A DNA stretch of 64,000 nucleotides from Pyxidicoccus sp. MSG2 (GCF_026626705.1 NZ_JAPNKC010000001.1:1178001-1242000), one strand, 5' to 3'. Shown: positions 7,178-16,196, counted from the first letter of the stretch. Made by a program: numbers and translations. Notes: generated from the sequence alone by a model not told the origin.

Positions 7178-7899
7178 GTCAGGCCACGGTGACGCCCTGG
7201 CGTCCGAACGCGGTGCAGGAGGTGCTGGGCCTGTGGGCGGTGGGCTTCCTGGGCATCATCGCCGCCTTCCTCCTCTTCGGCGGTACCAGCGTCCCCAAGC
7301 TGGTGGCCACCGTGGGCTTCCTCTACCTGCCGCTCATCCCCATGCGCTGGCGGGACGAGGACTACCGCGACTACGGGCTGACGCTGCGCGCGTGGCGCGA
7401 GGACGTGCGCCTGTTCCTCGTGCTGTCCGCCATCATCGGGCCGCTGTTCTTCCTCGCCTTCGCCGGCTTCGCGGAGGTGCTGCCCCACCTGCCGCGGTCG
7501 CTCGCGCGGTTCCTCACGCCCATGGCGGGCGAGGCCCACTTCCGCTTCCGGCTGCCCCCGCGCTTCGGCGAGTGGGTGGTGGACCAGCTCTTCGTCGTCG
7601 CGCTGCCGGAGGAGTTCTTCTACCGGGGCTACGTCCAGGCGCGGCTGAGGGATGCGTGGCCCGAGGGACGGCTCGTGCTGGGCGGCAGGCTGGGCAAGGC
7701 CTTCTGGGTGACGGCGGTGCTCTTCGCCCTGGGCCACCTGGCCATCTTCCAGGCGTGGCGCCTGTCCGTGTTCTTCCCCGCGCTCCTCTTCGGGTGGATG
7801 CGCGAGCGCACCGGCACCATCATGGGCGCCGCCCTCTTCCACGCAGCGTGCAACCTCTACGTGCGCGTGCTGGAAGTGTCCTTCTTCGGAGGGCCGTGA
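7174..7899 (+). CDS. mrtX: CPBP glutamic-type intramembrane protease, MrtX-like (probable myxosortase)
   Basis: A 241-residue membrane protein with about six hydrophobic segments. The CPBP (CAAX protease/bacteriocin-processing) motifs are clear: ALPEEFFYRGYVQARL (motif 1 EExxxR), FALGHLAIF (motif 2 with His) and FHAACNLY (motif 3 H-x-x-x-N). Myxosortase MrtX of Myxococcus belongs to this family and is thought to process the Cys-containing MYXO-CTERM anchor of surface proteins. The identification as MrtX rests on overall resemblance and on the trypsin-like gene fused by an ATGA overlap upstream. No MYXO-CTERM substrate was recognised in this window. Other CPBP roles cannot be excluded. Confidence 0.65.
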   Translation: MSQATVTPWRPNAVQEVLGLWAVGFLGIIAAFLLFGGTSVPKLVATVGFLYLPLIPMRWRDEDYRDYGLTLRAWREDVRLFLVLSAIIGPLFFLAFAGFAEVLPHLPRSLARFLTPMAGEAHFRFRLPPRFGEWVVDQLFVVALPEEFFYRGYVQARLRDAWPEGRLVLGGRLGKAFWVTAVLFALGHLAIFQAWRLSVFFPALLFGWMRERTGTIMGAALFHAACNLYVRVLEVSFFGGP

Positions 7900-8014
7900 G
7901 ACGCGCACTGCGCGTACGCCCTCCGTGAAGGCCGCCTCGTCCCCGTCACAGCCCCCGCCGGTGCGCTCTACAGGGGGCGGAGTCCCTCATGACACCGGCC
8001 TCCAGTTCCCCGAC

Positions 8015-8042
8015 TTGCAGGGTTGTATCAAACCAATAAATA
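8015..8042 (+). promoter_or_regulatory. Candidate promoter of the M4 protease gene
   Basis: TTGCAG (8015-8020), a 16-base spacer and TAAATA (8037-8042) lie in a distinctly AT-rich stretch about 75 bases before the protease start. It is a reasonable housekeeping-sigma match in a GC-rich genome. The rest of the 7900-8117 gap shows no gene. Confidence 0.4.
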
Positions 8043-8117
8043 ATTCAACGCACAGCGGCAACTTTGGCGACGCTGAACCGACAATATCGTACCCCCGCAG
8101 CACCGGAGCCCCCCACC

Positions 8118-10238
8118 ATGAGCGTTCGTCGAACTGATGGTCCGAAGCCGGTCACCCTCCGCCCCACGACCGAGACCCAGGCCAAGAACACGGTGAAGCC
8201 CGCGGCGACGCCTGGCCCCCGCGTCGTCCAGGACGGCTTCAGCTCGGCCCCGCGCCGCACCGAGCTGGCTCGCGCGGAGCAGACGCTGACGTCGCCGCTC
8301 AGGCAGGGCCGCCTCCCGCTGGAGAGCATGGACGCGCAGACCGCCATCCAGGCCTCGCTCGCGCACATCGCTCCGGAGTCCGAGTCGATGTCGCTCACGC
8401 GGCAGCCCGCCGCCTTCGTCCCGAAGAACGTGGAGCGCGACGAGCTGGGCATGGTGCACGTGCGCATGGACCGCGTGCACGAGGGCGTGAAGGTCTTCGG
8501 TGAGCAGATCATCAGCCACCTCGACAAGGACGGGAAGGTGTCGAGCATCACCGGCGAGCCGTCCACCATCCCCGCCGGCCTCGGCAGCGAGAAGCCCAAG
8601 CTGTCGGCCTCGCAGGCCATCGAGGTGGCGCGCAAGGAGTTCGGCGCGAAGCCGGACAAGCAGCCCAACGCGGAGCGGGTCATCTACAAGGATGACGCCG
8701 GCAAGTACCACTCGGCGTACCGCGTGGAGATGTCCCAGATTGCCGGCCAGGAGAAGCCGCGCCGCATGAACTACCTGGTGGACGCCAACACCGGGAAGAT
8801 CTTCGACCGCTTCAACGAGATTGACGGCTTCTCCGTGTCGAAGGGCGCGAAGGCCGGTGCGAAGGCCGCCGCCGCCGCGCCCAACGAGACGAGCGCCACC
8901 ACCAGCCCCAAGGCCACCATCGGCGACCTGGGCACCGTCACGTCGAAGCTGAAGCTGGACGGGGACGTCACCGTCGACAAGCTGAAGCTGGACGTGGACA
9001 TCAAGCACACGTACCGCGGCGACCTGACCGTCACGCTGACCAGCCCCTCCGGCAAGAGCGCGGTGGTGCACAACCGCACCGGCGGCAGCACGGACGACCT
9101 GAAGACCTCGTTCGACCTGAGCGCCTTCGCGGGCGAGAAGGCCCAGGGCGAGTGGACCCTCACCGTGAGCGACAAGGCGCGCGGCGACACCGGCGTGCTC
9201 AACAGCTGGGGCCTGAAGGCCACGGGCAAGCCGGCGCCGACGCCGGGGCCCACCCCGACGCCCACGGGCAAGGCGGACGACACCTCGCTCTACAGCGGCA
9301 AGGTGGAGCTCGGGACGAAGAAGAACGCGGACGGCACCTTCAGCCTCCAGGACGCCTCGCGCGGCAAGGGCATCGTCACCTACGACGGGCAGAACAAGGC
9401 CCGGGCCAGCGGCCAGGTGGAATTCAAGGACAACAACGACGTCTGGGGTGAGACGGGCGACGCCCCCCGCGCCAAGGCCGCGGTGGACGCGCACTACGGC
9501 GCGTCGATGACGTACGACATGATCAAGAACGTCCTCGGCCGCGACTCGCTCGACGGCGCGGGCGAGAAGCTCGTCTCGTACGTGCACGTCGACAACAACC
9601 TGGTCAACGCGTTCTGGGACGGCGAGAAGATGAGCTACGGCGACGGCGACGGCAAGGACGCCGGCCCGCTCACCGCGCTGGACATCGCCGGGCACGAGAT
9701 TGCCCACGGCCTCACCGAGCGCACCGCCGGCCTCATCTACAGCGGCGAGTCCGGTGGCCTCAACGAGGCCATGAGCGACATCATGGGCGCGGGCGTGGAG
9801 TGGTACGCCGCGCAGAAGAACCCCGACGTGAAGTTTAACTGGACGGTGGGCGAGACGGCGTGGACCCCGGGCAACGGCAACGAGGACGGCCTGCGGTACA
9901 TGAACGACCCGACGAAGGACGGGTACTCCATCGACAACTACAAGAACTACCCGAAGCAGAAGGAGGTCCACGGCTCCAGCGGCATCGCCAACAACGCGTT
10001 CTACCTGATGGTGAACGGCGGGAAGAACAAGACCTCCGGCGCCGAGGTGAAGGACGGCATCGGGATGGAGAAGGGCCTGAAGATCTACTACCGCGCCCTT
10101 GCCCACTACATGACGCCCAGCACCACCTTCGCCCAGGCGCGTGAGGCCTGCATCAAGGCGGCGACCGACCTGCACGGCGCCAACTCGCCGGAGGTCCAGA
10201 AGGTGAAGGAGAGCTGGACCGCCGTCGGCGTGAACTAG
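8118..10238 (+). CDS. Thermolysin-like M4 metalloprotease with an internal P domain
   Basis: A 706-residue zinc protease. Residues to about 240 form an FTP/PepSY-type propeptide (ending near YLVDANTGKIFDR). About 270-370 form a proprotein-convertase P domain (IKHTYRGDLTVTLTSPSG, GEWTLTVSDKARGDTG, LNSWGLK). A Pro/Thr linker follows, then the M4 catalytic domain with AGHEIAHGLTE (zinc His residues and catalytic Glu, about 523-533) and GGLNEAMSD, the third zinc ligand. A P domain normally sits after the catalytic domain; here it is between propeptide and protease. The N-terminus (MSVRRTDGPKPVTLRPTTE) has no hydrophobic signal peptide, so the export route is unclear. The start follows GGAG at nine bases. 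A strong hairpin ends the gene. Confidence 0.92.
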   Translation: MSVRRTDGPKPVTLRPTTETQAKNTVKPAATPGPRVVQDGFSSAPRRTELARAEQTLTSPLRQGRLPLESMDAQTAIQASLAHIAPESESMSLTRQPAAFVPKNVERDELGMVHVRMDRVHEGVKVFGEQIISHLDKDGKVSSITGEPSTIPAGLGSEKPKLSASQAIEVARKEFGAKPDKQPNAERVIYKDDAGKYHSAYRVEMSQIAGQEKPRRMNYLVDANTGKIFDRFNEIDGFSVSKGAKAGAKAAAAAPNETSATTSPKATIGDLGTVTSKLKLDGDVTVDKLKLDVDIKHTYRGDLTVTLTSPSGKSAVVHNRTGGSTDDLKTSFDLSAFAGEKAQGEWTLTVSDKARGDTGVLNSWGLKATGKPAPTPGPTPTPTGKADDTSLYSGKVELGTKKNADGTFSLQDASRGKGIVTYDGQNKARASGQVEFKDNNDVWGETGDAPRAKAAVDAHYGASMTYDMIKNVLGRDSLDGAGEKLVSYVHVDNNLVNAFWDGEKMSYGDGDGKDAGPLTALDIAGHEIAHGLTERTAGLIYSGESGGLNEAMSDIMGAGVEWYAAQKNPDVKFNWTVGETAWTPGNGNEDGLRYMNDPTKDGYSIDNYKNYPKQKEVHGSSGIANNAFYLMVNGGKNKTSGAEVKDGIGMEKGLKIYYRALAHYMTPSTTFAQAREACIKAATDLHGANSPEVQKVKESWTAVGVN

Positions 10239-10255
10239 CGCGCGACGTGCCCATG

Positions 10256-10289
10256 CCCCGGCTCTGGAGGAAGGCCTCCGGAGTCGGGG
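10256..10289. terminator. Hairpin between convergent genes
   Basis: A 15-bp imperfect stem (10256-10270 with 10275-10289; 13 exact pairs) with an AAGG loop between the M4 protease stop and the stop of the convergent DUF1330 gene. There is no long T run. Position and stability support a bidirectional terminator. Confidence 0.6.
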
Positions 10290-10298
10290 CTTCGCATT

Positions 10299-10616
10299 TC
10301 AGCGCGGCACGGTGGGGCCGGCGTCGGCGGGCAGCCCCTCTGCGAGCAGCATCATCGTGTGCGTGCTGGACTGGCGCAGCGCCTTGGCGGCCGCGTACTC
10401 GGGCGAGCCCCACCAGGTGCGGGCCCGCTCGACGCTGGGGAACTCCAGGATGACGAAGCGCGGCGGCTGCCAGGTGCCCTCGAGGACCTCGGTGGCGCCC
10501 CCGCGCACGAGATAGCGCCCGCCGTACTGGGCAATCGACGGCGGGGCGAGCTGCTTGTAGCGCTCGTAGGTCTGCGCATCATGGATTGCAATCTGGACCA
10601 CCACGTAGGCCGGCAT
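10299..10616 (-). CDS. DUF1330 family protein
   Basis: A 105-residue protein of the DUF1330 dimeric alpha/beta-barrel (ferredoxin-like) family. Typical marks are the opening PAYVVVQIAIHDAQTYERY, GGRYLVRGG in the middle, FVILEFPSVERARTWW, and SPEYAAAKALRQ. No enzymatic activity is firmly established for the family. It lies 20 bases downstream of the GYF/TonB-like gene on the same strand and may be read through from it. It has no signal peptide. Confidence 0.85.
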   Translation of the reverse strand: MPAYVVVQIAIHDAQTYERYKQLAPPSIAQYGGRYLVRGGATEVLEGTWQPPRFVILEFPSVERARTWWGSPEYAAAKALRQSSTHTMMLLAEGLPADAGPTVPR

Positions 10617-10636
10617 TCACGCTCCTCGCGGGCTGC

Positions 10637-12601
10637 CTAGAACACGAATGGGAAACGGACGGGGCCTCCCGGCTCCTGGTGCCTGGGGAAGGTCCACCCG
10701 CGGACCTTGGCCTCGATGCAGCGGGCGAGCGGCGTGCCCTTGAGCGACGGCGTCTCGGTGACGACCTCGTCGACCTTGCCGCTCGGGAGGATGCTCCAGC
10801 GCACCACCACCCGGCGTCCCGAGCCTGACGGCGGCGTCTCCTCCTCGGCGCCACACGCGGAGACGTCCGCCCTGTTCGCGGCCACCACCTCGAAGATGTC
10901 GGACTGGGCGAGCGACGCGCGCGGCTGCGACGGGTCCGGCGGCACGTAGACGGTGCGCCCCACGGATGGATTCGCGTCCGCCGGCGGGTCCAGCAACTCC
11001 CGCTCGTAGTCCTCGTCCGGGCCCACGTCCGACTTGGGCGCTGCATTCGCGGCGGGAGCAGCCTCGGCGCCCGGCTTCGCGTCCGCCGAGGCGGCGCTCA
11101 CGGGAGCTTCCGCCGCGCGCTTCGTGAGCGCGGAGCCTGATACGGCCGGCTGGGAGAGCCGCGCTTGCTCGGGAGGACTGTCGGTGGTCAGCGAGGAGTC
11201 CAGCAGCGAGTCCGGTGCGCTGTCGCTGGCCTTCCTGGCGTCGCCGCGTGAGGCAGCCAACGCGGGCACGCTTCCACCCCGGTCGATTCCGACGGACCCC
11301 GGCGACGTGAGCGAGGAGCCCGTACCCGCTCCGGAGGCAGCGGCTGGACTCGCGGCGACACTGGCCGCAACGCCTGTCCCCGAAGTCGCCGACGGAGTCC
11401 CGGTGCCCGAGGACTCCGGCGGAGCACCAGCACCGGTCACCGCCATGGAGGAGCTGGATGAAACATTGGCGCTGGCACCCTGCTCCACGGCTGCCGCCCC
11501 CGCCGTGCCATCCGCATTCACGGAGACAGCGGATGAAGTCCCGTCCGTGCCCGGAACAGCGGACGCGGAAGTCATTCGCTCCGGGGCAGTCGTCGCGGGG
11601 GACTCCACGGCGGGCGCGGCCTCGCGGAAGCCCAGGCGCGCCGCGAGCCCACGACCATCCACGTGGCCCAGCAGCCCCAGGGCCACGGCGACCGTCACGC
11701 CGCCCACGACGCCGCCCACCGCCACCAGCCACATGGCGCCGCGCCACCGCGAGGGCTCCCGGCCCGCCCGCGACTCTCCAGCCAGTACGGCGTGCGTTCC
11801 CACCGGGTCCACGGAGGTGCTCCCCTCCGAGTGGGAGCCGCCCTGGGTGGGCGCCTCCGCGGCGTCCACGAAGGCGGCCGGCTGCGGAGGCGTGGCGGCG
11901 GGAGCATGCGCGCCCACGGAGCCCGCCAGCGCCTCTGGCCGCGAAGGCGCGGCTCCGGGAGCATGCGCCCCAGCAAAGTCCGCGAGCGCCTCCGGCCGCG
12001 AAGGCGCGGCGGCAGCGCCAGCCCCCTGCCCCACGAGCGAAGGCGCCGCCGGAGCGCTCCCGGAGAGAGCCCTCAGTGCCTCAGCGCCCTTCAGCGCGAA
12101 GCCCGGAACCTCCGCGCGGGCCTCCGCGGGCAGCTCCTCCACCGAGGGCACCTTCTCCTGCGGCAGCGGGACGAGCGCCTCGGCCAGCGCCGGCACCTGG
12201 GACAGGGGCAGCCACTCGCTGAAGCCATCACGCCAGCACAGCGAGTCCGGGCCCAGCTCTCCCCGCTCCCAGAACGCCTTCAGCGCCGCGACGTCGTGCG
12301 GCCCCGAGGCCTTCGCGCCCAGCGCGACGTACCACGCGTGACTCGGCACCTCCTCGCGAACGGAGGACACCAGGGGGCGCCCGCGGTGCAGGCGCTCGCC
12401 CATCATCGCCCCGCGCGAGCGCGACTGCGTCGCCTGCGTGACGGTGCGGCTCTTGTCCGTGCGCAGCTTGCCGACGAAGGCGTCGAGCTCCGCGTCGGAC
12501 ACGCCGTCCAGCACCGGAGACGTGTCGGTGTCCTGCTCGTCCGGGGGCACACCCCGGGAGCCGTCCAGGTTGGCGCTTCCGTCCCCTGAATTGCCCACCA
12601 T
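10637..12601 (-). CDS. GYF-domain and AgmX/PglI C-terminal domain membrane protein
   Basis: A 654-residue protein with modular architecture. Residues about 88-135 form a GYF_2 domain (WYVALGAKASGPHDVAALKAF ending in WRDGFSEWLPL). About 140-285 is Ala/Pro-rich linker. A single membrane segment follows near 287-312 (WLVAVGGVVGGVTVAVALGLL). About 220 residues of low-complexity Ser/Ala/Pro sequence then lead to a C-terminal TonB-like domain of the AgmX/PglI type (RVVVRWSILPSGKVDEV, ARCIEAKVRGWTFP). This family in Myxococcus includes AgmX and PglI, linked to gliding motility. The layout implies a cytoplasmic GYF peptide-binding head and a periplasmic tail reaching an outer-membrane partner. The start at 12601 follows AAGGAG at good spacing. 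Confidence 0.8.
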   Translation of the reverse strand: MVGNSGDGSANLDGSRGVPPDEQDTDTSPVLDGVSDAELDAFVGKLRTDKSRTVTQATQSRSRGAMMGERLHRGRPLVSSVREEVPSHAWYVALGAKASGPHDVAALKAFWERGELGPDSLCWRDGFSEWLPLSQVPALAEALVPLPQEKVPSVEELPAEARAEVPGFALKGAEALRALSGSAPAAPSLVGQGAGAAAAPSRPEALADFAGAHAPGAAPSRPEALAGSVGAHAPAATPPQPAAFVDAAEAPTQGGSHSEGSTSVDPVGTHAVLAGESRAGREPSRWRGAMWLVAVGGVVGGVTVAVALGLLGHVDGRGLAARLGFREAAPAVESPATTAPERMTSASAVPGTDGTSSAVSVNADGTAGAAAVEQGASANVSSSSSMAVTGAGAPPESSGTGTPSATSGTGVAASVAASPAAASGAGTGSSLTSPGSVGIDRGGSVPALAASRGDARKASDSAPDSLLDSSLTTDSPPEQARLSQPAVSGSALTKRAAEAPVSAASADAKPGAEAAPAANAAPKSDVGPDEDYERELLDPPADANPSVGRTVYVPPDPSQPRASLAQSDIFEVVAANRADVSACGAEEETPPSGSGRRVVVRWSILPSGKVDEVVTETPSLKGTPLARCIEAKVRGWTFPRHQEPGGPVRFPFVF

Positions 12602-12879
12602 GCACCCGCTCCTTGCCAGAATCCCATCGACGACCCGCTCCGCCACCCTCTGACCTCCCCAATGGAATGCCCGCGAGCGGATTCGTCAACGGAGAGCGCC
12701 TGCGCGAAGGTGAACGGCAGGCCCACTCTAATCGGACACCTGGCGGAAATGTCCGTTCCCAGCCCGGCCCGTCCACCCCGCTGTGCGGCGCTCGCGCACA
12801 GTGGCCGCGTCAGGCCTCCAGCGGCACCTGGCTGGCAGGCACGGATGGCGGGCCCGCCACGGCGCCCACGCCGGGAGGC

Positions 12880-13338
12880 TCAGAGCGACTTCTGGAGCAC
12901 GACGAAGGTCGGCGCGGAGTAGCCCGCGTGGGTGCCGTAGCTGAGGAACGCGTAGCCCTGGCGCGCGTACCAGTCCTGGTGGTCCTTGAGTGCCAACCGC
13001 ACGTTGAGGCGCACGGGAGTGGACCCGAGCGCCCGGGCCCGCGCCTCCACCGCCTCCATCAGCGCGCGGGCCACGCCCCGGCCCCGGTAGGGCGGGAGCA
13101 CGGCCAGCCGGTCCAGGTACACATGGTCCGGCTTGACGTGGAAGAAGACGCAGCCCTCCGCGCCCGAGGGTGACTCGGAGATGAGGGCGCCTCCGTCCTT
13201 CAACTCGCGCAGCACGACCTCTTCCGTCTTGTCGTGCGCGCTGGAGGGCGGGTCCAACCGCCCCCGGTACTCCTCGAAGGCCTCCCGGAGCAGGCGGGCC
13301 AGCAACGGGGCATCCGCCGCAACCGCTTCGCGAATCAT
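12880..13338 (-). CDS. GNAT family N-acetyltransferase
   Basis: A 152-residue single-domain acetyltransferase. The acetyl-CoA binding motif is clear: YLDRLAVLPPYRGRGVARAL carries R/Q-x-x-G-x-G/A as RGRGVA. The C-terminal WYARQGYAFLSYG is the usual GNAT last strand. The substrate is unknown. It starts eight bases after the pntB stop on the same strand and is probably the last gene of the transhydrogenase operon. That does not by itself indicate a link to NADPH metabolism. Confidence 0.88.
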   Translation of the reverse strand: MIREAVAADAPLLARLLREAFEEYRGRLDPPSSAHDKTEEVVLRELKDGGALISESPSGAEGCVFFHVKPDHVYLDRLAVLPPYRGRGVARALMEAVEARARALGSTPVRLNVRLALKDHQDWYARQGYAFLSYGTHAGYSAPTFVVLQKSL

Positions 13339-13346
13339 CGTCCGGC

Positions 13347-14762
13347 CTACTCCTTCAACGCGGCGGTGAACTGGGTGAGCGTCTTCTTCGCGTCACCGAG
13401 CACCATCATCGTATTCGAGCGGACGAACAACGCGTTTTCGATGCCCGCGAAGCCGGCATTGAGCGAGCGCTTCAGCACCAGGCACGTCTTCGCCAGGTCC
13501 GCCGAGAGAATCGGCATGCCGTAGATGGGGCTGCTCTGGTCGTTGCGCGCGGCGGGGTTGACGACGTCGTTCGCCCCCACCACCAGCGCGACGTCGGTGG
13601 CGGAGAAGTCGTCGTTGATGACGTCCAGGTCGAAGAGGTGGTCGTACGGGACGTTCGCCTCGGCGAGCAGCACGTTCATGTGGCCGGGCATGCGGCCGGC
13701 CACCGGGTGGATGGCGTAGCGCACGTCGCAGCCGTTGGCCTGGAGCGCGTTGGCCAGGTCTCGCACCGCGTGCTGCGCCTGGGACACGGCCATGCCGTAG
13801 CCGGGCACCACGATGACGGAGCGCGCGGCACGGAGCACCTCGGCCGCCTCCTCCACCGAGCCCACGTTGGGCGCGGGCCCGGAGGGCGTCGCTCCCGCCG
13901 TCACCGCCTTCGCCTCCGGCGCCGCGCCGAACGCGCCGAACAGCACGTTGGCGAACGAGCGGTTCATCGCCTTGGACATCATCATGCCCAGCAGGAAGCC
14001 GGAGAAGCCGTCCAGCGCGCCGCAGATGATGAGGACGTTGTTGCCCAGTGCGAAGCCCGTGGCCGCCGCCGCGAGGCCCGCGTACGAGTTGAGGAGGCAG
14101 ATGACCACCGGCATGTCCGCGCCGCCGATGGGCAGCACCAGCAACACGCCCAGCAGCACGCCCAGCGCCGCCACGGCGTAGAAGGCCCAGGCCGCCTCCG
14201 GCATGAACACGAGCAGGCCAATCAGCCCCAGCGTGCCGGCAATCATCAGCACGTTGGACGCGTTCTGCCCCGGATAGGTGACGGGCCTGCCGGTGATGAA
14301 GCCCTGCAGCTTGCCGAAGGCCATGAGGCTGCCGGTGAAGGTGAGTGCGCCGAGCGCGACTTCCAAGCCAGTGGCGGTGACCTGGAGCGTGGTCATGTGC
14401 GGGCCGCCATGCTCCAGGTACTCGACGACGCCGACGAGGCCCACCGCGAGGCCGCCGAAGGCGTGCGACAGGGCGATGCGCTCGGGCATCTTCGTCATCG
14501 GAATCCACAGGCCCATGCCCGTGCCCACCGCCGAGCCGATGACGATGGCGAGGATGATCCACTCCCACCGGATGATGACGCCGGACACCGCCACGCCGTA
14601 CAGCAACGTGCCGACGACGGCGGCCACCATGCCCACCTCCGCCAGCAGCACGCCCCGGCGTGCCGTCTGCGCGTCGCCCAAATCTTTCAGGCCCAGCACG
14701 AAGAGGATGGAGGCGGCGAGGTACAGCAACTGGACGAACGTCTCCGTCAGCGAGAGCGTCAT
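13347..14762 (-). CDS. pntB: NAD(P) transhydrogenase subunit beta
   Basis: A 471-residue membrane subunit of the proton-translocating transhydrogenase, which uses the proton gradient to reduce NADP+ with NADH. Several membrane helices occupy about residues 1-260, including GSAVGTGMGLWIPMTKMPE and GGADMPVVICLLNSYAGLA. The C-terminal NADP-binding domain III (from about 290) includes VVPGYGMAVSQAQHAVRDLA, HPVAGRMPGHMNVLLAEA and ALVVGANDVVNPAA. It overlaps the stop of the preceding gene by four bases (ATGA), as expected for stoichiometric membrane subunits. Length is normal for the family. Confidence 0.97.
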   Translation of the reverse strand: MTLSLTETFVQLLYLAASILFVLGLKDLGDAQTARRGVLLAEVGMVAAVVGTLLYGVAVSGVIIRWEWIILAIVIGSAVGTGMGLWIPMTKMPERIALSHAFGGLAVGLVGVVEYLEHGGPHMTTLQVTATGLEVALGALTFTGSLMAFGKLQGFITGRPVTYPGQNASNVLMIAGTLGLIGLLVFMPEAAWAFYAVAALGVLLGVLLVLPIGGADMPVVICLLNSYAGLAAAATGFALGNNVLIICGALDGFSGFLLGMMMSKAMNRSFANVLFGAFGAAPEAKAVTAGATPSGPAPNVGSVEEAAEVLRAARSVIVVPGYGMAVSQAQHAVRDLANALQANGCDVRYAIHPVAGRMPGHMNVLLAEANVPYDHLFDLDVINDDFSATDVALVVGANDVVNPAARNDQSSPIYGMPILSADLAKTCLVLKRSLNAGFAGIENALFVRSNTMMVLGDAKKTLTQFTAALKE

Positions 14763-15052
14763 CGCGCGCCTCCCTTCTTCTTGAACATGCGCAGCATGCG
14801 GTCGGTGATGAGGAAGCCGCCCACCACGTTGATGGTGGCCGCGAGCACCGCCACCGCGCCCAGCACCGTGGACACCGTCCCGTAGTGCCCGCCCGCCGCC
14901 AGCAGCGAGCCCACCAGGGAGATGCCGGAGATGGCGTTGGTGAAGGCCATCAGCGGCGTGTGCAAGAGGTGCGGCACCTTGGAGATGACCTGGTAGCCCG
15001 TGAAGGCGGCCAGGAAGAACACGTACAGGCCGAAGATGAGCGTCAGTGACAT
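14759..15052 (-). CDS. pntAB: NAD(P) transhydrogenase subunit alpha part 2
   Basis: A 97-residue membrane protein that is the detached transmembrane part of the alpha subunit (PntAB, or PntA2). It has about three helices, with the family motif GYQVISKVPHLLHTPLMAFTN near the N-terminus and NVVGGFLITDRMLRMF near the end. The ATG at 15052 is preferred over an upstream TTG at 15061. AAGGAGG lies nine bases before the ATG, inside the end of the upstream gene, and only one base separates the upstream stop from this start. It works with the soluble NAD-binding subunit and PntB in the inner membrane. Confidence 0.95.
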   Translation of the reverse strand: MSLTLIFGLYVFFLAAFTGYQVISKVPHLLHTPLMAFTNAISGISLVGSLLAAGGHYGTVSTVLGAVAVLAATINVVGGFLITDRMLRMFKKKGGAR

Positions 15053-15053
15053 G

Positions 15054-16196
15054 TCAGGCAACCTCCTTCAACGCCACGTCCGCCACGGCCGGATGGACGA
15101 TGTCCCCGCCGCGGGTGATGAGCATCCCCTTCACGATTTCGTCCGCGACATCCAGCTTCAGCGCGCCGTCCTTGTCCGTGACGTGCGCGAGCAGCTTCTC
15201 CAGGTTGCGCGAGAACATGGCGCTGGCGTGCACCGAGAGCTGGCTGGGCAGGTTCTTCTCGCCGATGACGGTGACGCCGTTCTCCGTGCGGTAGCGCTCG
15301 CCGGGCCGGGTCAGCTCGCAGTTGCCGCCCTGCTCCGCCGCGATGTCCACCACCACCGAGCCGCTCTTCATGCGCCGCACCATGTCCGCGGGCAGGAGCA
15401 CCGGCGCGCGCCGGCCGGGCACGAGCGCCGTGGTGATGACGGCGTCGGACTTCGCCACGTGCACCGCGAGCGCCTCGGCCTGCTTCTTCTTGGCCTCCTC
15501 GCTCAATTCCTTCGCGTACCCGCCGGAGCCCGCCGCGTCCTCGATGTCGATGTTGACGAAGCGGGCGCCCAGGCTCTCCACCTGCTCCTTCACCACCTTG
15601 CGGACGTCGTACGCCTCCACCACCGCGCCCAGGCGGCGCGCCGTGGCGATGGCCTGCAGGCCGGCCACGCCCGCGCCCAGCACCAGCACCTTGGCCGGTG
15701 GAATCGTCCCGGCGGCCGTCATCAGCATGGGGAACAGCTTCGGCATCGCCTCCGCCGCGAGCAGCACCGCGCGGTAGCCGGCAATCGTCGCCTGCGAGCT
15801 GAGCACGTCCATCATCTGCGCCAGCGTCGTGCGCGGCACCATGTCCATGGCCAGCAGCGTCACCTGCCGCTGGGCGATGGCGCGCGCCAGCTTCGGGTTG
15901 GACATGGGGTACGCCAGGCTCACCAGCACCGAGCCGGGCTTCAAGAGCGGCACTTCCTCCGGCCCTGGAGGCTGGACCTTGAGCAGCACGTCCGCGGCGG
16001 CATAGACGGCGGCGGCGCTCGGCTCGAGGCGTGCTCCGGCGGCGCGCAGCTCCTCGTCGGAGCACTCCGCGCCCTGGCCCGCGCCGCTCTCAATCACCAC
16101 TTCGTGCTTCCTGCCGACGAGGCGTTTCACGCTCTCCGCCACGAGCGCGATCCGCTTCTCGCCCGGCACCGTTTCACGGGGGATGGCGATGATCAT
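15054..16196 (-). CDS. pntAA: NAD(P) transhydrogenase subunit alpha part 1
   Basis: A 380-residue soluble NAD(H)-binding subunit. It has the alanine dehydrogenase/PNT N-terminal signature (IPRETVPGEKRIALVAESV), the Rossmann motif VLVLGAGVAGLQAIATARRLGA, and the flexible mobile loop region near YAKELSEEAK. It is first gene of pntAA-pntAB-pntB-GNAT. The start at 16196 (MIIAIPRE) matches the family N-terminus; an in-frame ATG four codons upstream is possible. Three separate subunits, rather than the fused PntA of enterobacteria, is the arrangement common in other proteobacteria. Confidence 0.96.
   Translation of the reverse strand: MIIAIPRETVPGEKRIALVAESVKRLVGRKHEVVIESGAGQGAECSDEELRAAGARLEPSAAAVYAAADVLLKVQPPGPEEVPLLKPGSVLVSLAYPMSNPKLARAIAQRQVTLLAMDMVPRTTLAQMMDVLSSQATIAGYRAVLLAAEAMPKLFPMLMTAAGTIPPAKVLVLGAGVAGLQAIATARRLGAVVEAYDVRKVVKEQVESLGARFVNIDIEDAAGSGGYAKELSEEAKKKQAEALAVHVAKSDAVITTALVPGRRAPVLLPADMVRRMKSGSVVVDIAAEQGGNCELTRPGERYRTENGVTVIGEKNLPSQLSVHASAMFSRNLEKLLAHVTDKDGALKLDVADEIVKGMLITRGGDIVHPAVADVALKEVA

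Noticed and set aside
8028..10175. 715-codon minus-strand frame opposite the M4 protease
   Set aside because: Perfect shadow of the protease gene, with no recognisable motif and no ribosome site.
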